64,000 bases of DNA from Macrothele yani. Lineage: Eukaryota > Arthropoda > Arachnida > Araneae > Macrothelidae. A program made the translations under genes and the position numbers. Positions 23,946 to 36,341 of the stretch are shown piece by piece. The notes beneath the pieces are model-generated. The model made no database searches, was not told the DNA's origin, and saw only the letters and a list, made by a program, of their open reading frames with translations. Every line of letters begins with the position of its first letter. Positions within the stretch are counted from its first letter, which is position 1. The stretch lies in NCBI GenBank assembly GCA_039090855.1, contig CM077011.1, positions 136,774,749 to 136,838,748 on the forward strand, read 5' to 3'.

Positions 23946-25137
23946 CACTGAATTATGACCACTCTTGTGCAAAGTGTTCTGATATAAAGAAAGGGGAGTG
24001 CACCCAGTACTGATATAAAGAGAGGAGTACATGGTCTGTAAGCTGAAGGGGTGTATATAAGAGATTTGTGGTTCAGCTAAGAATGAATTTATGGATATGA
24101 TAGGTAAAACCAAGGATTTTTCAGAGTTTATGAAAGACCAAATTGTGGATGCATGAAGGATTGATATGTTGATTTTGGAAACAGTAGCACTTGTAGGTTG
24201 TTCAAGGGGCCTCCATTGTTAAAATGTACTAGGAGTGGTACCAAATTGACGAAGCAATCGACTAGTGACACAACTGTATTGTGTGGCATAAGGTAGATTC
24301 TAGGGTAAACAATGGGTGTGTTGCCTTGTACAGGGCAATTGGTCCAAAAAAATTTTGCAGTTGATGGCTCAACACAATATGGTCAACCAGTAACAATATC
24401 CTGTGTGATTATGCATCGCATGCTGGCATGGGTATACTGCAAGAGCTGATGCTCCATATGCCACCCTCTCTTAATAACAGTCAATCAGTTTAAACAACTC
24501 TCTTGGTGCCAACAGAATGATAGAAGATTGGAATTATGTGTGCTGGTCTGTTGAATTATTCTTCCAATGGTGGAGTTCATATTAGGTATCAGGACCTTGA
24601 GACCATGAATCTCTCATGTACATGACATTAGCTATCCAGGCAGGTGGGGGAGGTTATATGTTGTGGGGCATGTTCACCTCGCACCCCTTGTGCATGTGGA
24701 CCAATGTATAGATACAAGCTACTACAAAGGACTATTTGCAGACCATGTGCACCCCATAATGTTGTACCTCTACCCAGAAGAGAATGGGTTCTCGCAGGGT
24801 GATAATGCCATATGTTATTGGACCTGCCTTTTGCAGGAATACTTCATTGTGCACAGTTCTGATATGAGGCATCTTGAATGGTCCCCAAACTCACCTGATC
24901 TGAACTCAGTTGAACCCATGTGGGATGTTGTGAAATGCTGGGTGTAGCAGTTGGACACACCATCCCACTTCATACCAGAACTGTGGACTACAATAGAAGC
25001 AGCTTGGTTGCAGATCCCTTCACAACTGTGTAGACATTTTGTGAAGTCATTGTTGCACTCGGTGGCAACTGTTCTCCAGGCAAAATAAAGGCCCAAGTAG
25101 TATTAGGTGAGTGGTCAAATTCGTTGAGCACTCAGTG
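23946..25137 (+). mobile_element. Tc1-like element with TIRs, decayed
   Basis: TA-flanked ends: the left begins CACTGAATTATGACCACTC, and the right, read inverted, begins CACTGAGTGCTCAACGAA and then TTTGACCACTC. The transposase is on the + strand and broken. The best-preserved part (24663-24947) reads LYPEENGFSQGDNAICYW, then WSPNSPDLNSVEPMWD, with the DNA and PDLN..E boxes of the DDE domain recognisable. Multiple stops lie upstream. The left end matches that of the element at 38548, so both belong to one lineage. It abuts a mariner-like element that starts 15 bp further on. Confidence 0.8.
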
Positions 25138-25152
25138 TAAATACTGAATGTA

Positions 25153-26412
25153 CAGAGTGTCCCAAAAGCTCTTGACACATTTTAAAAATGTATTTAAGAA
25201 AAGCTATCCGGGATAGGAACAAAAAAATTTCAGATCTTGTAAACTTACTCCAAAAAGTTTTTTTTTTTTTTTTTTATAGTTAATAAACTCCAATATGTGC
25301 ACCTTTTGTTGCATGGAGTACATCAAGCCGATATTCCATCTCTGCCCATGTACATGCCATTATGTAACAGATGCAATTGTAGCAACTATGCAAGTTTTCA
25401 ATTTGTCAACACTTTGGATAAATAAACTTTAGGGAGTCCATGGGATGGGTCCATCTCATCCAGTCCACCTGGTTGGAAATTCCTAATTAAAAAAAAAAAT
25501 GCACAAGCTTACCCCAATGTAGTGGTGCACCATCTTGTTGCCAAATGATTTTATGATGTAAATGGCAAATTTAAGGGACAGCAAAAATTTGAATCCTGTC
25601 TTAATAAATTTCCTTTGTGACTGAGGATTCTGCAAAAAGAAAGGTCCAATCACACGATCAGCCATTAAGCTACACCACACATTTACTATTAGGACCATCT
25701 CAGACATGTTCGATGAAATGATGTGGATTCTCAGATTCTGATATTGTAGCAGTTGACTTTACCTGAAACACAAAAAGCTGCTTCATCTGTAAAATCAATG
25801 TTTCGTAGGAAGTCATTATCTGCCTCTAGATGATTTAGCATGCCCTCAGCAAAATTAAAATGGTGTGGCTTGTCATCTGGCTGCAAAGATTGCAATATCT
25901 GCACTGTGTAGGCATATAGGCAGAGTTTTTAGTGTAGGACTTGATGCACTGTTGCACGAAAAATTGCCAATTCCTTTGCGGCAGTTTGTATCGATTTAGT
26001 AGGGCTATGTGAAAAGGCTTCACAAATGCTTTCAAAGTCTCCTTCACCCATGCTTGGTTGTCCACATCTTGGCCTATCAAGGACACTTCCAGTTTCCAGA
26101 AGCTTCTTGTGCCAACCTAAGATGCTATTATGATTTGGAGGATCTTTTCCAAATTTCGAACGAAAATTTCTTTGCATTTGGGTAACAGATTTCATTTCGA
26201 AAAAAACAACCAACACATGTCGTCTGCTGGAGTAGACATTTTTTCAACTAACCTTGCGATTGGATCAGTAGTGTCACCTACTACTGACCTGTTTGGGAAA
26301 CAGAAAAAAATTGTGTTAAGTATGTTAACAAAATCTTCAAAAATTGTGTTCATATCCAAATAGTTTTCTTTAATAATTTGTTAAATGTGTCAAGGACTTT
26401 TGAGACACCCTG
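25153..26412 (-). mobile_element. Mariner/Tc1-superfamily element with matching TIRs
   Basis: A 1260-bp element flanked by TA on both sides (25151-25152 and 26413-26414). Its ends are inverted repeats: CAGAGTGTCCCAAAAGCTC on the left and CAGGGTGTCTCAAAAGTCC on the right, both followed by TTGACACATTT. The transposase lies on the minus strand in fragments: the N-terminal HTH region at 26216-25929 (RNFRSKFGKDPPNHNSILGW, then a DRPRCGQPS linker) and the C-terminal region around 25707-25483 (VWCSLMADRVIGPFFLQN). Stops and frame breaks lie between, so it is inactive. Confidence 0.85.
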
Positions 26413-26549
26413 TATTATGCCGCTTTGCCCTTGTACCACAAATTTTTGATTGATAAATAGGTCAATTACTATCTCCTAAAGCTCAAGGAAGTAGTATTCT
26501 AGCAAGCCAAAGACTTTCAGTTTAGGTCAGATTTAGTGTGAGATGTAAT

Positions 26550-29264
26550 TAGTCAAACCTCGAATTAATGAACTTCAAGGGACCAACAGTCTTGTATTTC
26601 AGATCACAGAATTCGCTAAATCGAGGAAGCCTTTCAAATGAAACATTCAAATTAAGCTAGTGTTCATAACAGAATACATAAGCAGCTAAGTTATCTTTCT
26701 TTTAGTGAAATTTTAATTAGTATAGTACTTTTAATTACAAAATTTATTATAAAAAATGTTATAATGCATACACATTTACTTTGCATATTAAATACATAAT
26801 TCGTAGATATTAGACTTCAATATGTAGCATCAAAATTTAAGCATACTTTAAAATTGCGAGAAAAGTACAATAGTTGATTATTTTTTTTTTAGTATTTACC
26901 TTCTTAAATAACGATTTCAGCATTATAAACTGCATGAAACAGAAATTAGTACTAATTAACTTGCAAAAACAGAATGTGTTGATTACCTTTTTACACTGTA
27001 GAAAAGTAGAAAAGAAATGTTTTAGAGAAGATTGCTTTTTTTTTTTTTCTGAACATTTAGCTTTATATTGCAGCTTCAATTGTATGAAGTGCATTAAAAA
27101 TGTCATCATTAATATCAAAGCACATCAAATGGGTTTTAGCACATTTTATACTGTTAGCAGCATCATTAAAGCTGGTAACTTTCAGTTCTGCTTCATTTTC
27201 TTCATCAGAATCTGATGCATTTAGTCCGATCTGTTCATCCAAAACATCATCAAGGGATTGCATTTGGCAGGTACGCACATTCAAGGGATTGCATTTGGCA
27301 GGTACGCACATTTGCATCACAATCAACATAATTGGAAAACAATACCTGATGAGGCAATTTTACTCCATTCTGCAAGATCGTCATCCACAAAATTATCAGC
27401 AGAATGTTCAGTATTGGACCCACTTTTTTGTTCGCAACCTGAGAAGCCTGCTTTGTATTAAAGCAGGTTTTACTGGTATCTGTTGTAACTGCATTCCGCA
27501 ATTGTCACACGAAATGCATTTCCTCGAGAATGTTAACTTCAGATGCATCATCCTTTGCATCAATAACAGAAAGTACTTTTCACATAAGAAGCATTTCGAT
27601 AATACACTTTAAAAGACCTAATGACACCCATACCCAGCTGTTGCAATTCACTAGTACAATTAGCTGGGAATTTTTTTTTTTTTAACCTTTTTCAGATTGT
27701 TTACTTGATGATGTGCAGCATACTAATCAACGAATAAGATGACTTTTTTCTCTTATTTGCCTGTATCTGAGTATCCAAGGCTACTATATAATTTTTGAAT
27801 ACAGCTGTGGTAACCCACAACTTTTTATTTGCTTCATATTAGGTGGGCAAAGATTTCACATTTTTGAAGCAACGTGGTTTAGCAGATTTGCTTATAACAA
27901 AAGGCTGCAAATTTTCTGACATGTCTGCATTGGCGCTAGAAGAACAGTGATTCTGTCTTTTGATTTCTTTCCTCCATGGCAGGTGTCATTTCCAAAACAC
28001 AGTGTTTTATCTGGCTGCAGGTTTTAAAACAGTCCAGTTTCCTCAGCATTAAAAATGTCACACAGAATGTACCCTTCAATAATTTGTGTCAGCTCTTTAT
28101 TTTTCCACCCTTGTGCCATCACAGGATCAACACTTCTGCTTTCGCCAGATGGAGCTCTATACGCTATGTTATGTCTTTGTTAAAACGATCAATCCATCCA
28201 CTTGATGCAGTAAATTCCTTTATTTCAAGTCACTGGACAAGATTAACTGCTTTTTCCTTCAGAAGTGATCCACTAATAGGTAAATTATTTGCCCGTGTTG
28301 GTTGTAACCAAGTGACAAGAGCGTTTTCCAACTTACTCGGGCGATTCTTTCATAGATTTCCACTTACCCGAACATTGCCCAAACGTTGATGTACAGCTTT
28401 CAATTTCCTTTCTATTTTTTGCTATGGTACACAACAATGACTTGAAATTCCGAGTTTCTCTGCTACAGCAGTCTGTGATCATGGGTTCCCATCAAGCTGC
28501 GACAAAGTGTCCATTTTTCGCTGATTGAAAATCTTTTCCCCTTTTGTTTTTGCTGCAGTCATTCATTTTTTAAATGCTCTCATTTGCAAACTGCATACAG
28601 TGTTCAGTAAATTTCACTTCTAACTTTTCTAGTGCTATCTATGTTCATCAAATTTTTATCCATAAATGAGCTGTGTTGTTAATTTGACCTGCAGATTTAA
28701 CACTGAGAAATGAAGTGCGATTTGGGGAAGAATTCCAGAGGTTCAGGAATGGGTACGTACAATGTGTGCCACCCGATCTCACAGAAAGCTATTGTTCTGT
28801 CTGTAGCTGAAAACAAGAATCCCCATGGTACTCTAGATTTGCTGCCCCACACCACCTTTCATTTTCCTGCTTCCCACCCATGCAAGATAGTCCTTTGGAA
28901 CTTGTTGATCATTTGCTTCCCCTTGTAAGAAACTTACATTTGATGGTCAGAGGAAGGTGAAGTGATTTATGATTCCGTCAAGCTGTGTCACAGATGGTGT
29001 TCTTTGAAGTGCTGGTTAACTGCATGCATACAATTTTCCTGTTACGCGAGGCTCTCTTTCTAGCTAACTTTTAAGATCAAAATGCTGGTTAACATAGTTT
29101 TATGGTTTAAAAAAATAAAAAATGTTCACTAAATTGAGGAAATGTGTTTGTTAAATCGGGAAATGCCAAGCATTAATTTCAACATGGTTCCGCCCGGACC
29201 ACAAAAAATGTACGTAAAATTGCGGAATTCGTTAAATTGCAGTCAATTAAGTAGAGGTTTGGTT
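26550..29264 (-). mobile_element. Tigger/pogo-like DNA transposon, decayed
   Basis: The ends carry the Tigger-type signature AAACCTCGAATTAATGAACT on the left (26556-26575) and, inverted, CAAACCTCTACTTAATTG on the right. Antisense coding fragments span about 28560-26840: TAAKTKGEKIFNQRKMDTLSQL at the N-terminus, then RLGNVRVSGN and ALVTWLQ in the CENP-B-like DNA-binding part. The HLAKAEVLI and ILFVDYAAHHQVNNL (DDE box) parts follow, and an acidic tail (LNASDSDEENEAEL, 27250-27200). Many stops occur. A 30-bp direct duplication, GGATTGCATTTGGCAGGTAC and following, lies at 27254-27312. Confidence 0.75.
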
Positions 29265-29426
29265 GTATTTTATTTGTTCTTAATCTCATGATGCTTCTCT
29301 TTCCTGGACTCTCAATAACCCCTGGTAGCTAATCTTAGCTTCTGATACTTGTGATATTTAAGTGCCTTCCCTTAGCCTCTTCCTGAAAAATCCATTAAAT
29401 TAAAAAGGCGCACTTCAGGGCATTCT

Positions 29427-29490
29427 AAGCAGCAGTGGTGAAGCAGTTGCTCCACCAGAATTTAGGGTCACAAGTTCGAGAGCTGGGAGA
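29427..29490 (+). repeat. tRNA-like SINE head
   Basis: An A-box-like AGTGGTGAAGCAGTTGC and B-box-like ACAAGTTCGAGAGC are spaced as in a tRNA gene, but acceptor-stem pairing and the second half of the T stem are poor. It lies between the Tigger right end and the Penelope palindrome. Confidence 0.4.
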
Positions 29491-29584
29491 GTACCAGAAC
29501 TGTAGAATTTATGCACCACCAGTATCTTACATTGGGCTTGAAGCCAGATCTTTGGCACAAACTAGCATAAAGCTATTAAACTAG

Positions 29585-31510
29585 CAGATTTAGGGCAACT
29601 TACTATTCTCTTGTTTTTTGCTCCATATTTCACATTTCCAGCACGTGAGACAGCCGTGGACATAGTGTCGCATGTTTCGTAGAGGTTGCATGGGGTTCTT
29701 TAACTTTTTCAGCTGCAGTCATTCACTTTTGTTACTTTTTATTCTTGGTCATTCTGGAGGCTTCATGTAGTATTCCGCATATATTTCTTCATTTATAACA
29801 TAAAGGTGGTCACGTCATATATATCAACACAACATAGTTGCAGTCCTATTATACATATCAACATTCATAAAACTATCGGGTTGTTTATCTCCCTTGTCAT
29901 ACATACATACATACCTTACATTCACACATTTCTTTATACACTATATACAACCTGCAAATACTCAAACAACTCACTATATACAATTATACATATGACCCTT
30001 TAACCTCAGTTAACTACATCTATGTTTTATCAAAACAGCCTTCCACTTGCTCATATCTCTTATCCTTTGTGAAAAGGCTTCACAAAGGAGCTCTACCATG
30101 CCGCGCTCTCCACCCTCAGCAAACACTTCAACCCAAGTATTTTCTGTAGCTTTCCGCTACCATCCTCAGGAGGGACGGAAACTCTGACCAATACTCACAG
30201 TATCAGCAGAGTAAGCAAGTGACTCCTTCGGGGCAACATCAACCTTAAAAGCTTCGTTGTCTTAGCTACTGTGGCGTCATCTCTTGTTGGCTTTAGATTT
30301 CGATTTTCTAATATTAGCTTTTTATTTTTCTGTTCAACTCTTATTAAATTCTTCCAGTTATTTCGTATTACATTTGGATCATTATGGTTACATACTGTAT
30401 TTCTATTTTATTCAATCAACACAGATTCTGCAATCCTGAGGTGTTTTTCAGATTTACAACTCTTTATTATTTCAATCTTGTCAAATTTTGGAAATTGTTG
30501 GTTGGCTAGACAGTACTCAGTGAGTGCTGTTTTTCTTCCTTTTTCTGCCAGTTTTTTTATATGTTGTTTCAACCTGTGTTTTAGTTTATTTTTGGTACTT
30601 TCTATATATGACATTGGAGAATTTTCTGTAATAGGAATTGAGTACACGCCTGCTTTCTCTAATTTGCTGATATTGTCATTTTTTGACATCATATTCTTGA
30701 TGGTACTCACTTTGCTTCCAATTTGAATATCATATTTTTTACATATCTTATTGATTTTTGTTTTCACTCCTTTAACATATGGGAAACCATTAATATATTT
30801 GGCTTGTTTTTCAGTTTCAGCAACTTTATAATTTATTTTATTTTGTACTTCAATATTCCATTTTTTTATTGATTGTCTGGGATAACCAAAACTGTCAGCA
30901 ATTTTTTTTATGAATTCAATTTCTTCATTTACAAACTGATCATTTGCAGAGTGTGTATATGCTCTCTTGATCAAAGTCTTTAAGCTATTACATTTTTGAG
31001 TGGGGTGGCATTAGGGTGTGCTGAATTGAAAGGAATCAATACTGGAACATATGATTTCTTTCGGTACACTCTGTATTGCAAATTATTTCTGGTTTTTATT
31101 ACTTGAACATCTAAAAAAGCTATTACATTTTGTTCTTCAATTTCAACAGTGAATTCAATTGTTGGGTACAAAGAGTTGTAGTTTGTTTTTGGCCAACTGT
31201 TTCAGTTCCTCCTCGTTCAACTTTGACAGAATGAAAATATCGTCCATGTATCGACAGTACACCTCTGGTTGTTCTTCCATACTGTGCAGGATATTTTCTT
31301 CAATAGTATTCATAACAACTTCTGCATACAGAGTTGACAATGGTGAACCCATTGGACCACCTGAATTTTGTTTGTATATCTTATCATATGCAAAAACATT
31401 ATTCTCATACAAAAAGAATAAAACTTTTTTGAACTCATGAATCTGTGTGTCATTTAATATTTTAAAATTGTGTAATTTTTTAATGATAATCTCTATAGCT
31501 GTACGAGAAT
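29585..31510 (-). mobile_element. Penelope-like element A, antisense 5'-truncated copy
   Basis: Minus-strand half of an inverted pair. In coding order, 31577-31155 is the RT core with GGPMGSPLSTLYAEVVMN and the catalytic box CRYMDDIFILSKL. Then come the RT C-terminus (31171-30980: FLDVQVIKTRNNLQYRVYRK) and the linker plus a GIY-YIG-type nuclease region (30974-30408: GVYSIPITENSPMSYIESTK, HRLKQHIKKLAEKGR). Frames break near 31155 and 30975. The 3' part continues to 29585 and includes the CTGAGGA-TG-GTAGC..GCTAC-A-GAAA motif (30140-30169). Penelope-like elements couple an RT to a GIY-YIG endonuclease, as here. Confidence 0.88.
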
Positions 31511-33254
31511 GTTTTTGCATATGATAACAAGATATACAAACAAAATTCAGGTGGTCCAATGGGTTCACCATTGTCAACTCTGTATGCGGAAGTTGTTATG
31601 AATAGTATTGAAGAAAATATCCTGCACAGTATGGAAGAACAACCAGAGGTGTACTGTCGATATGGGGACGATATTTTCATTCTGTCAAAGTTGAACGAGG
31701 AAGAACTGAAACAGTTGGCCAAAAACTACAACTCTCTGTACCCAACAATTGAACTCACTGTTGAAATTGAAGAACAAAATGTAATAGCCTTTTTAGATGT
31801 TCAAGTAATAAAAACCAGAAATAATTTGCAATACAAAGTGTACCGAAAGAAATTATATGTTCCAGTATTGATTCCTTTCAATTCCGCACAACCTAGTACT
31901 CAAAAATGTAATAGCTTAAAGACTTTGATCAAGAGAGCATATAAACACTCTGCAAATGATCAGTTTGTAAATGAAGAAATTGAATTCATAAAAAAATTGC
32001 TGACAGTTTTGGTTATCCCAGACAATCAATAAAAAATGGAATATTGAAGTACAAAATAAAATAAATTATAAAGTTGCTGAAACTAAAGAGCAAGCCAAAT
32101 ATATTAATGGTTTCCCATATGTTAAAGGTGTGACAACAGAAATCAATAAGATATATAAAAAATATGATGTTCAAATTGGAAGCAAGAATATGATGTCAAA
32201 ATATGACAATATCAGCAAATTAGAGAAAGCATGCGTGTACTCAATTCCTATTACAGAAAATTCTCCAGTCATATATAGGAAGTACCAAAAATAAATTAAA
32301 ACACAGGTTGAAACTACATATAAAAAACTGGCAGAAAAAAACAATTTCCAAAATTTTACAAGATTGAAATAATAAAGAGTTCTAAATCTGAAAAACACCT
32401 CAGGATTGCAGAATCTGTGTTGATTGAAAAAAAATAGAAATGCAGTATGTAACCATAATGATCCAAATGTAATACGAAATAACTGGAAGAATTTAATAAG
32501 AGTTGAACAGAAAAATAAGAAGATTAGAAAATTGAAATCTAAAGCCAACAAGAGATGGCGCCACAGTAGCCAAGAGAACGAAGCTTCAAAGGTTGATGTT
32601 GCCCCGGAGGAGTCACTTGCTCTACTCTGCTGATACCGTGAGTATTGGTCAGAGTTTCCGTCCCTACTGAGGATGGTGGCAGAAAGCTATAGAAAGTACT
32701 TGGATTGAGGTGTTTGCTGAGGGTGGAGAGCGGCATGGGAGAGCTCCTTTGTGAAGCCTTTTCACAAAGAATAGGAGTTTTGATCAAGCGGAAGGCTGTT
32801 TTGTAAAAGCATAGATGTAGTTAACAGAGGTTAAAGGGTCATATGTATACATGTATAATTGTGTATAGTGAGTTGTTTTGAGTATTTGCAGGTTGTGTAT
32901 AGTGTATAAAGAAATGTGTGAATGTAAGGTATGTATGTATGACAAGGGAGATAAACAACCCGATAGTTTTATGAATGTTGATATGTATAATAGGACTGCA
33001 ACTATGTTGTGTTGATATATATGACGTGACCACCTTTTTGTTATAAATGAAGAAATATATGCAGAATACTACATGGAGCCTCCAGAATGACCAAGAATAG
33101 AAAGTAACAAAAGTGAATGACTTCAGCTGAAAAAGTTAGAGCCCCCATGCTACCTCTATGAAACATGCGACACTTTGTCCACGGCTGTCTCACGTGCTGG
33201 AAATGTGAAATATGGAGCAAAAAAACCAGAGAATGGTAAGTAGCCCTAAATCTG
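31511..33254 (+). mobile_element. Penelope-like element A, sense 5'-truncated copy
   Basis: Plus-strand half of the inverted pair. It begins within RT, 5' truncated about 125 bp further than its partner. It reads GGPMGSPLSTLYAEVVMN and CRYGDDIFILSKLNEEELKQ (31559-32032), with the catalytic Met of YMDD replaced by Gly. Frame breaks near 32030 and further stops destroy the linker and nuclease part (to about 32630). The 3' motif CTGAGGA..GAAA is at 32666-32695, and the outer end lies at 33254, about 200 bp before syntaxin-5 exon 2. The two halves share a junction at about 31510 around TGTTTTTGCATATG. Confidence 0.87.
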
Positions 33255-33455
33255 TTATTACAGTTTTGCACGTTAAGTTAAAACTTGGCTGTTGGACAGG
33301 TGTCCAATATATAAGGTAATCTGAGCTATTAGACTAGTTAGCAATAATATTGTTGCAAATTTGCCATATTAAAATTGTGTTTAGTTTTTGTTGCAGTAGC
33401 TTTTTTTAAAGTTAATGTTTTATGTGAATGTAAAAACCCTAATGCTCTTATTTAG

Positions 33456-33535
33456 GTGAATGGTTATGTGCCATCTCGTAAGGTCAGGCGCATGAAAGAC
33501 ATTCAAGAATTCAGTGGATTCATGCAAATTGCTAA
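33456..33535 (+). CDS. STX5: Syntaxin-5 coding exon 2
   Basis: An 80-nt exon bounded by TTTAG|GTGAAT and GCTAA|GTAAGT. It begins in phase 0 and ends after two bases of a Lys codon. It encodes VNGYVPSRKVRR, then MKDIQEFSGFMQIA. This is the variable linker between MTCRDRT and the conserved IGKD block; its length and the SEF-like element (here QEF) fit vertebrate and fly syntaxin-5. The inverted Penelope pair ends about 200 bp upstream, at 33254, so the insertion lies just short of this acceptor. Confidence 0.9.
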
Positions 33536-33539
33536 GTAA

Positions 33540-34610
33540 GTATTAACTTTATTAATGTATTACAACACACAATAAGAACAGGGATAGGAAAGTGCAAGAT
33601 GCCCAGTAGCCATGGCACCTGAATATCTTCACCTGGCACCTGAGTTCTCAAATTCTATTCCAAAAATTTTATATTTCAAAATTTGGACTACTTTTATGAA
33701 GCTTCCATTTCTCTAATAAAGTGACAAGTACAATATACAGATTATTTTTCAGTTTGCATCTTCTTTTTAGATTACTTATTGTAAAATCAGAATGAAAGTG
33801 CCAATACCAATTTTTGACACTATCACCAGAAGAGTTAGTTATACATTCTGCAGTAGCACTGTCAGTTGTGATTCAGGCTGTAATTCTGCTGTGCAGTCTT
33901 GGAGAGATACGTGTAGGCATGCAGAGTAAGCATCGGAGATATTCATAGCTGTAGCGTTGATTTCCCATGGGGTGCTCATGAGTGTATTTCTTCATTAGTG
34001 TCATTAAATGTTATACACCAAAAGACAAAGCTGTAGTTTCTGAAAAGAAAACCTATTTTGAAATGTAACTATTAATAAAAATGTATATGTTCCCCAGTTT
34101 TAGTTGTGGAAACTGAATTATTGACTGTATCTAAGAAATAATATATTAATATGACTTTTGGTGGTCGCAATTCTGTGTATGTGTAGTTTCTGTTTTGATC
34201 AAACATGGTTTTTCCCCTTGTATCTCTTAAAAAAATGTGTTGGCTCCTGAAAATTTGGTAGGTTTGTCTGTCCCGGAGTAAGAATATTGTGTATCAGTGA
34301 TAATTCACTCACTTGAGATTACAGAAAACTCATGATGCATGATTTTATCTGTAGAACCAAGTTTGGTTGCAGGCTATGCTTTTAAAAACTAATCCTTAAA
34401 TTTTCATTTGTAATACATGTAAAAACATCTATGAATGAGTTAGTCTAAATGCTTTATAAAAAGAGAACAATTAGACTTTGTACAATTTGGTTTTGTTGAA
34501 TTTATTATATGTAGCTTTTTCTTTTCAGATAATAATAAGCATATATATATTTCTTATGAATTACCAAATTGTTTTTGAGGAATTAATTCTTAGACTGCGA
34601 GAACAAAATA
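33540..34610. other. Intron 2, nothing recognised
   Basis: No supported coding or mobile feature in this part of syntaxin-5 intron 2. Confidence 0.35.
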
Positions 34611-34618
34611 GCATGTGC

Positions 34619-34870
34619 CGCTCTACAGGATTATTAACTCAGCAATCAGAATAACCTGAAATGCCCAATTTTCTGTTGAACATGTAACATTTCAAGAGAC
34701 TTGAAAATTACTAGTGTAATAAATAGCCTGTTCGGACAGAAATTAGGAGATACAGGCTTGTTTCCTGCTCCAGGGCGATGTATTGTACAAGTTTTTAAAA
34801 ATGGGGCTGCATGTTGAACAGAAAACTAGGCAATTAAGGATACTCTGCTGTGTTAATGAATTTTAACTAT
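34619..34870 (+). repeat. tRNA-like SINE-related repeat
   Basis: The segment from 34716 (GTGTAATAAATAGCCTGTTC) to about 34795 (CCTGCTCCAGGGCGATGTA) lines up with the minus-strand tRNA-like head at 17455-17390, but with a decayed B box. Flanking TTATTAACTCAGCAATCAGA (34630) and GACTTGAAAATTAC also match sequence around 17300-17400. It is a diverged member of the same repeat family. Confidence 0.55.
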
Positions 34871-35139
34871 TTTTACACTAGTTACTGTGAAAAGTCCAAA
34901 CATTGAGAATAATTCAATAATTTATGGTTGGAAACACTTATATAACTATAGAATGTATAATAAGTAAGGTGATAAAAAGTTAATGAGCAAATTCAGGTGA
35001 ATTTATATAATTGCATGCATGTTTTTGAAGTAAAAAGAATGCTTGGATAATCTTCTGCTGTAGTGATTTCCCAGCAAATATCAGTCTGTTTGCTGTTTGT
35101 TTATTAAAATAATCCAAATGGGTTGGCTAATTTGTTGGC

Positions 35140-35310
35140 ACGTCTGAATAAAAATTATTCACTTTCCACTCATTTCTCTTTAAATACTTGAAACAGGCCT
35201 GAATAAAAAGTGTTCACTTTTCACTCATTTATCTTTAATGGTATATAAATCATATACCATTAAAGAGAAACTGGGCATAATAGAATGAGTGAAAAGTTGT
35301 GTCTTGAAAG
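35140..35310. repeat. Short direct and inverted repeats
   Basis: CTGAATAAAAA..TTCACTTT.CACTCATTT occurs at about 35144 and again at 35200. The second copy is followed by an inverted copy around TTAATGGTATATAAATCATA, ending in GAATGAGTGAAAAG near 35300. Non-coding. Confidence 0.55.
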
Positions 35311-35395
35311 CAATATGACTTAAAAACAAATTAATGTCATGTAAAGTTTCTTATTAACTATTCACAGCATCTCACATTAGTTTCCTTTTGATAGT

Positions 35396-35745
35396 TAAAA
35401 AATACTAAATGCACAGCTACATATATTATGCTCAACAGTGTAAAATTAGAAGAGATTTTAGTCCATTAGAGTATCACTGAATTAGAAGATAACTGTAGCC
35501 GTTGGTTTTAGAGCAGTTGCCTTACAATGCGGGTCAGATCGTTTCCGACTTATATCTGAAATTTTTTATTTAAAAAAATTACCAAATGCGCAGCTACATT
35601 TATCATGCTCAGTAGTGTAAAATTTTAAGAGATTTTAGACCATTAGAGAATCACTGAATTAGAGAATAATTGTAGTCATCAGGTGTAGCACGGTTAATTG
35701 TCTTATAACATGGATTGTATCCCTACCCTGCAAACTCACATTATA
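35396..35745 (+). repeat. Tandem dimer of a 175-bp repeat
   Basis: Two diverged direct copies (about 35396-35570 and 35571-35745) share AAATGC(A/G)CAGCTACAT, AGTGTAAAATT, AGAGATTTTAG(T/A)CCATTAGAG and ATCACTGAATTAGA, each followed by a tRNA-like region with GTAGC..TTACAA.G. It may be a tRNA-related SINE dimer; the A and B boxes are too weak to be sure. Confidence 0.6.
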
Positions 35746-36340
35746 ACCAGGGAGTGGTGTATAGGCAACTTTTGATGTTTGATGAGAATGTATTAATTAG
35801 ATGGAGCAAATATTTTAATAACAAAAAACGAACATCCAGATAATAATGGGCATGAAACTGGTGAAGACAAAAATATCCTTTCAGTTTTAATTTTAATGAC
35901 CACGAGTTACAGATGTTTCTGAAGTGCAAAATATTTTGTTGCTACCATGTGCTTTATTAAAGGCAGAAAATGTTTTGCTTTGACTAGAAAGAGATTTAAG
36001 ATTTTTCTTTTATTTGATAGTGCTAAACAGCATACTGAACTCCCTATTGTCGTCCATGTTATGCGATGATGCTGAATAACACCATCAGCAGTGGTTTTTC
36101 ATTTTTGAGGAATCATTACTCAGTTTCTTGTGTATTTATTTTGAAACATTAATTATGAGTTTTTTAATAGCTTCTTAACCTCATGTACATGATGATGCAT
36201 AGAAAGTAGAAACATCAGTGTTTTTTTTTTTTTTAATGTGTACGTTTTTAGTGTGTGTACACACCAGTCACATATCCTTTCAGTTTTAATTGTAAAATGA
36301 AAATTTTTTTGTTATACAATAAAATATTATGAAGTAAAAA
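35746..36340. other. Intron 2, nothing recognised
   Basis: A+T-rich intron sequence with a T run near 36222; no supported feature. Confidence 0.35.
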
Positions 36341-36341
36341 T

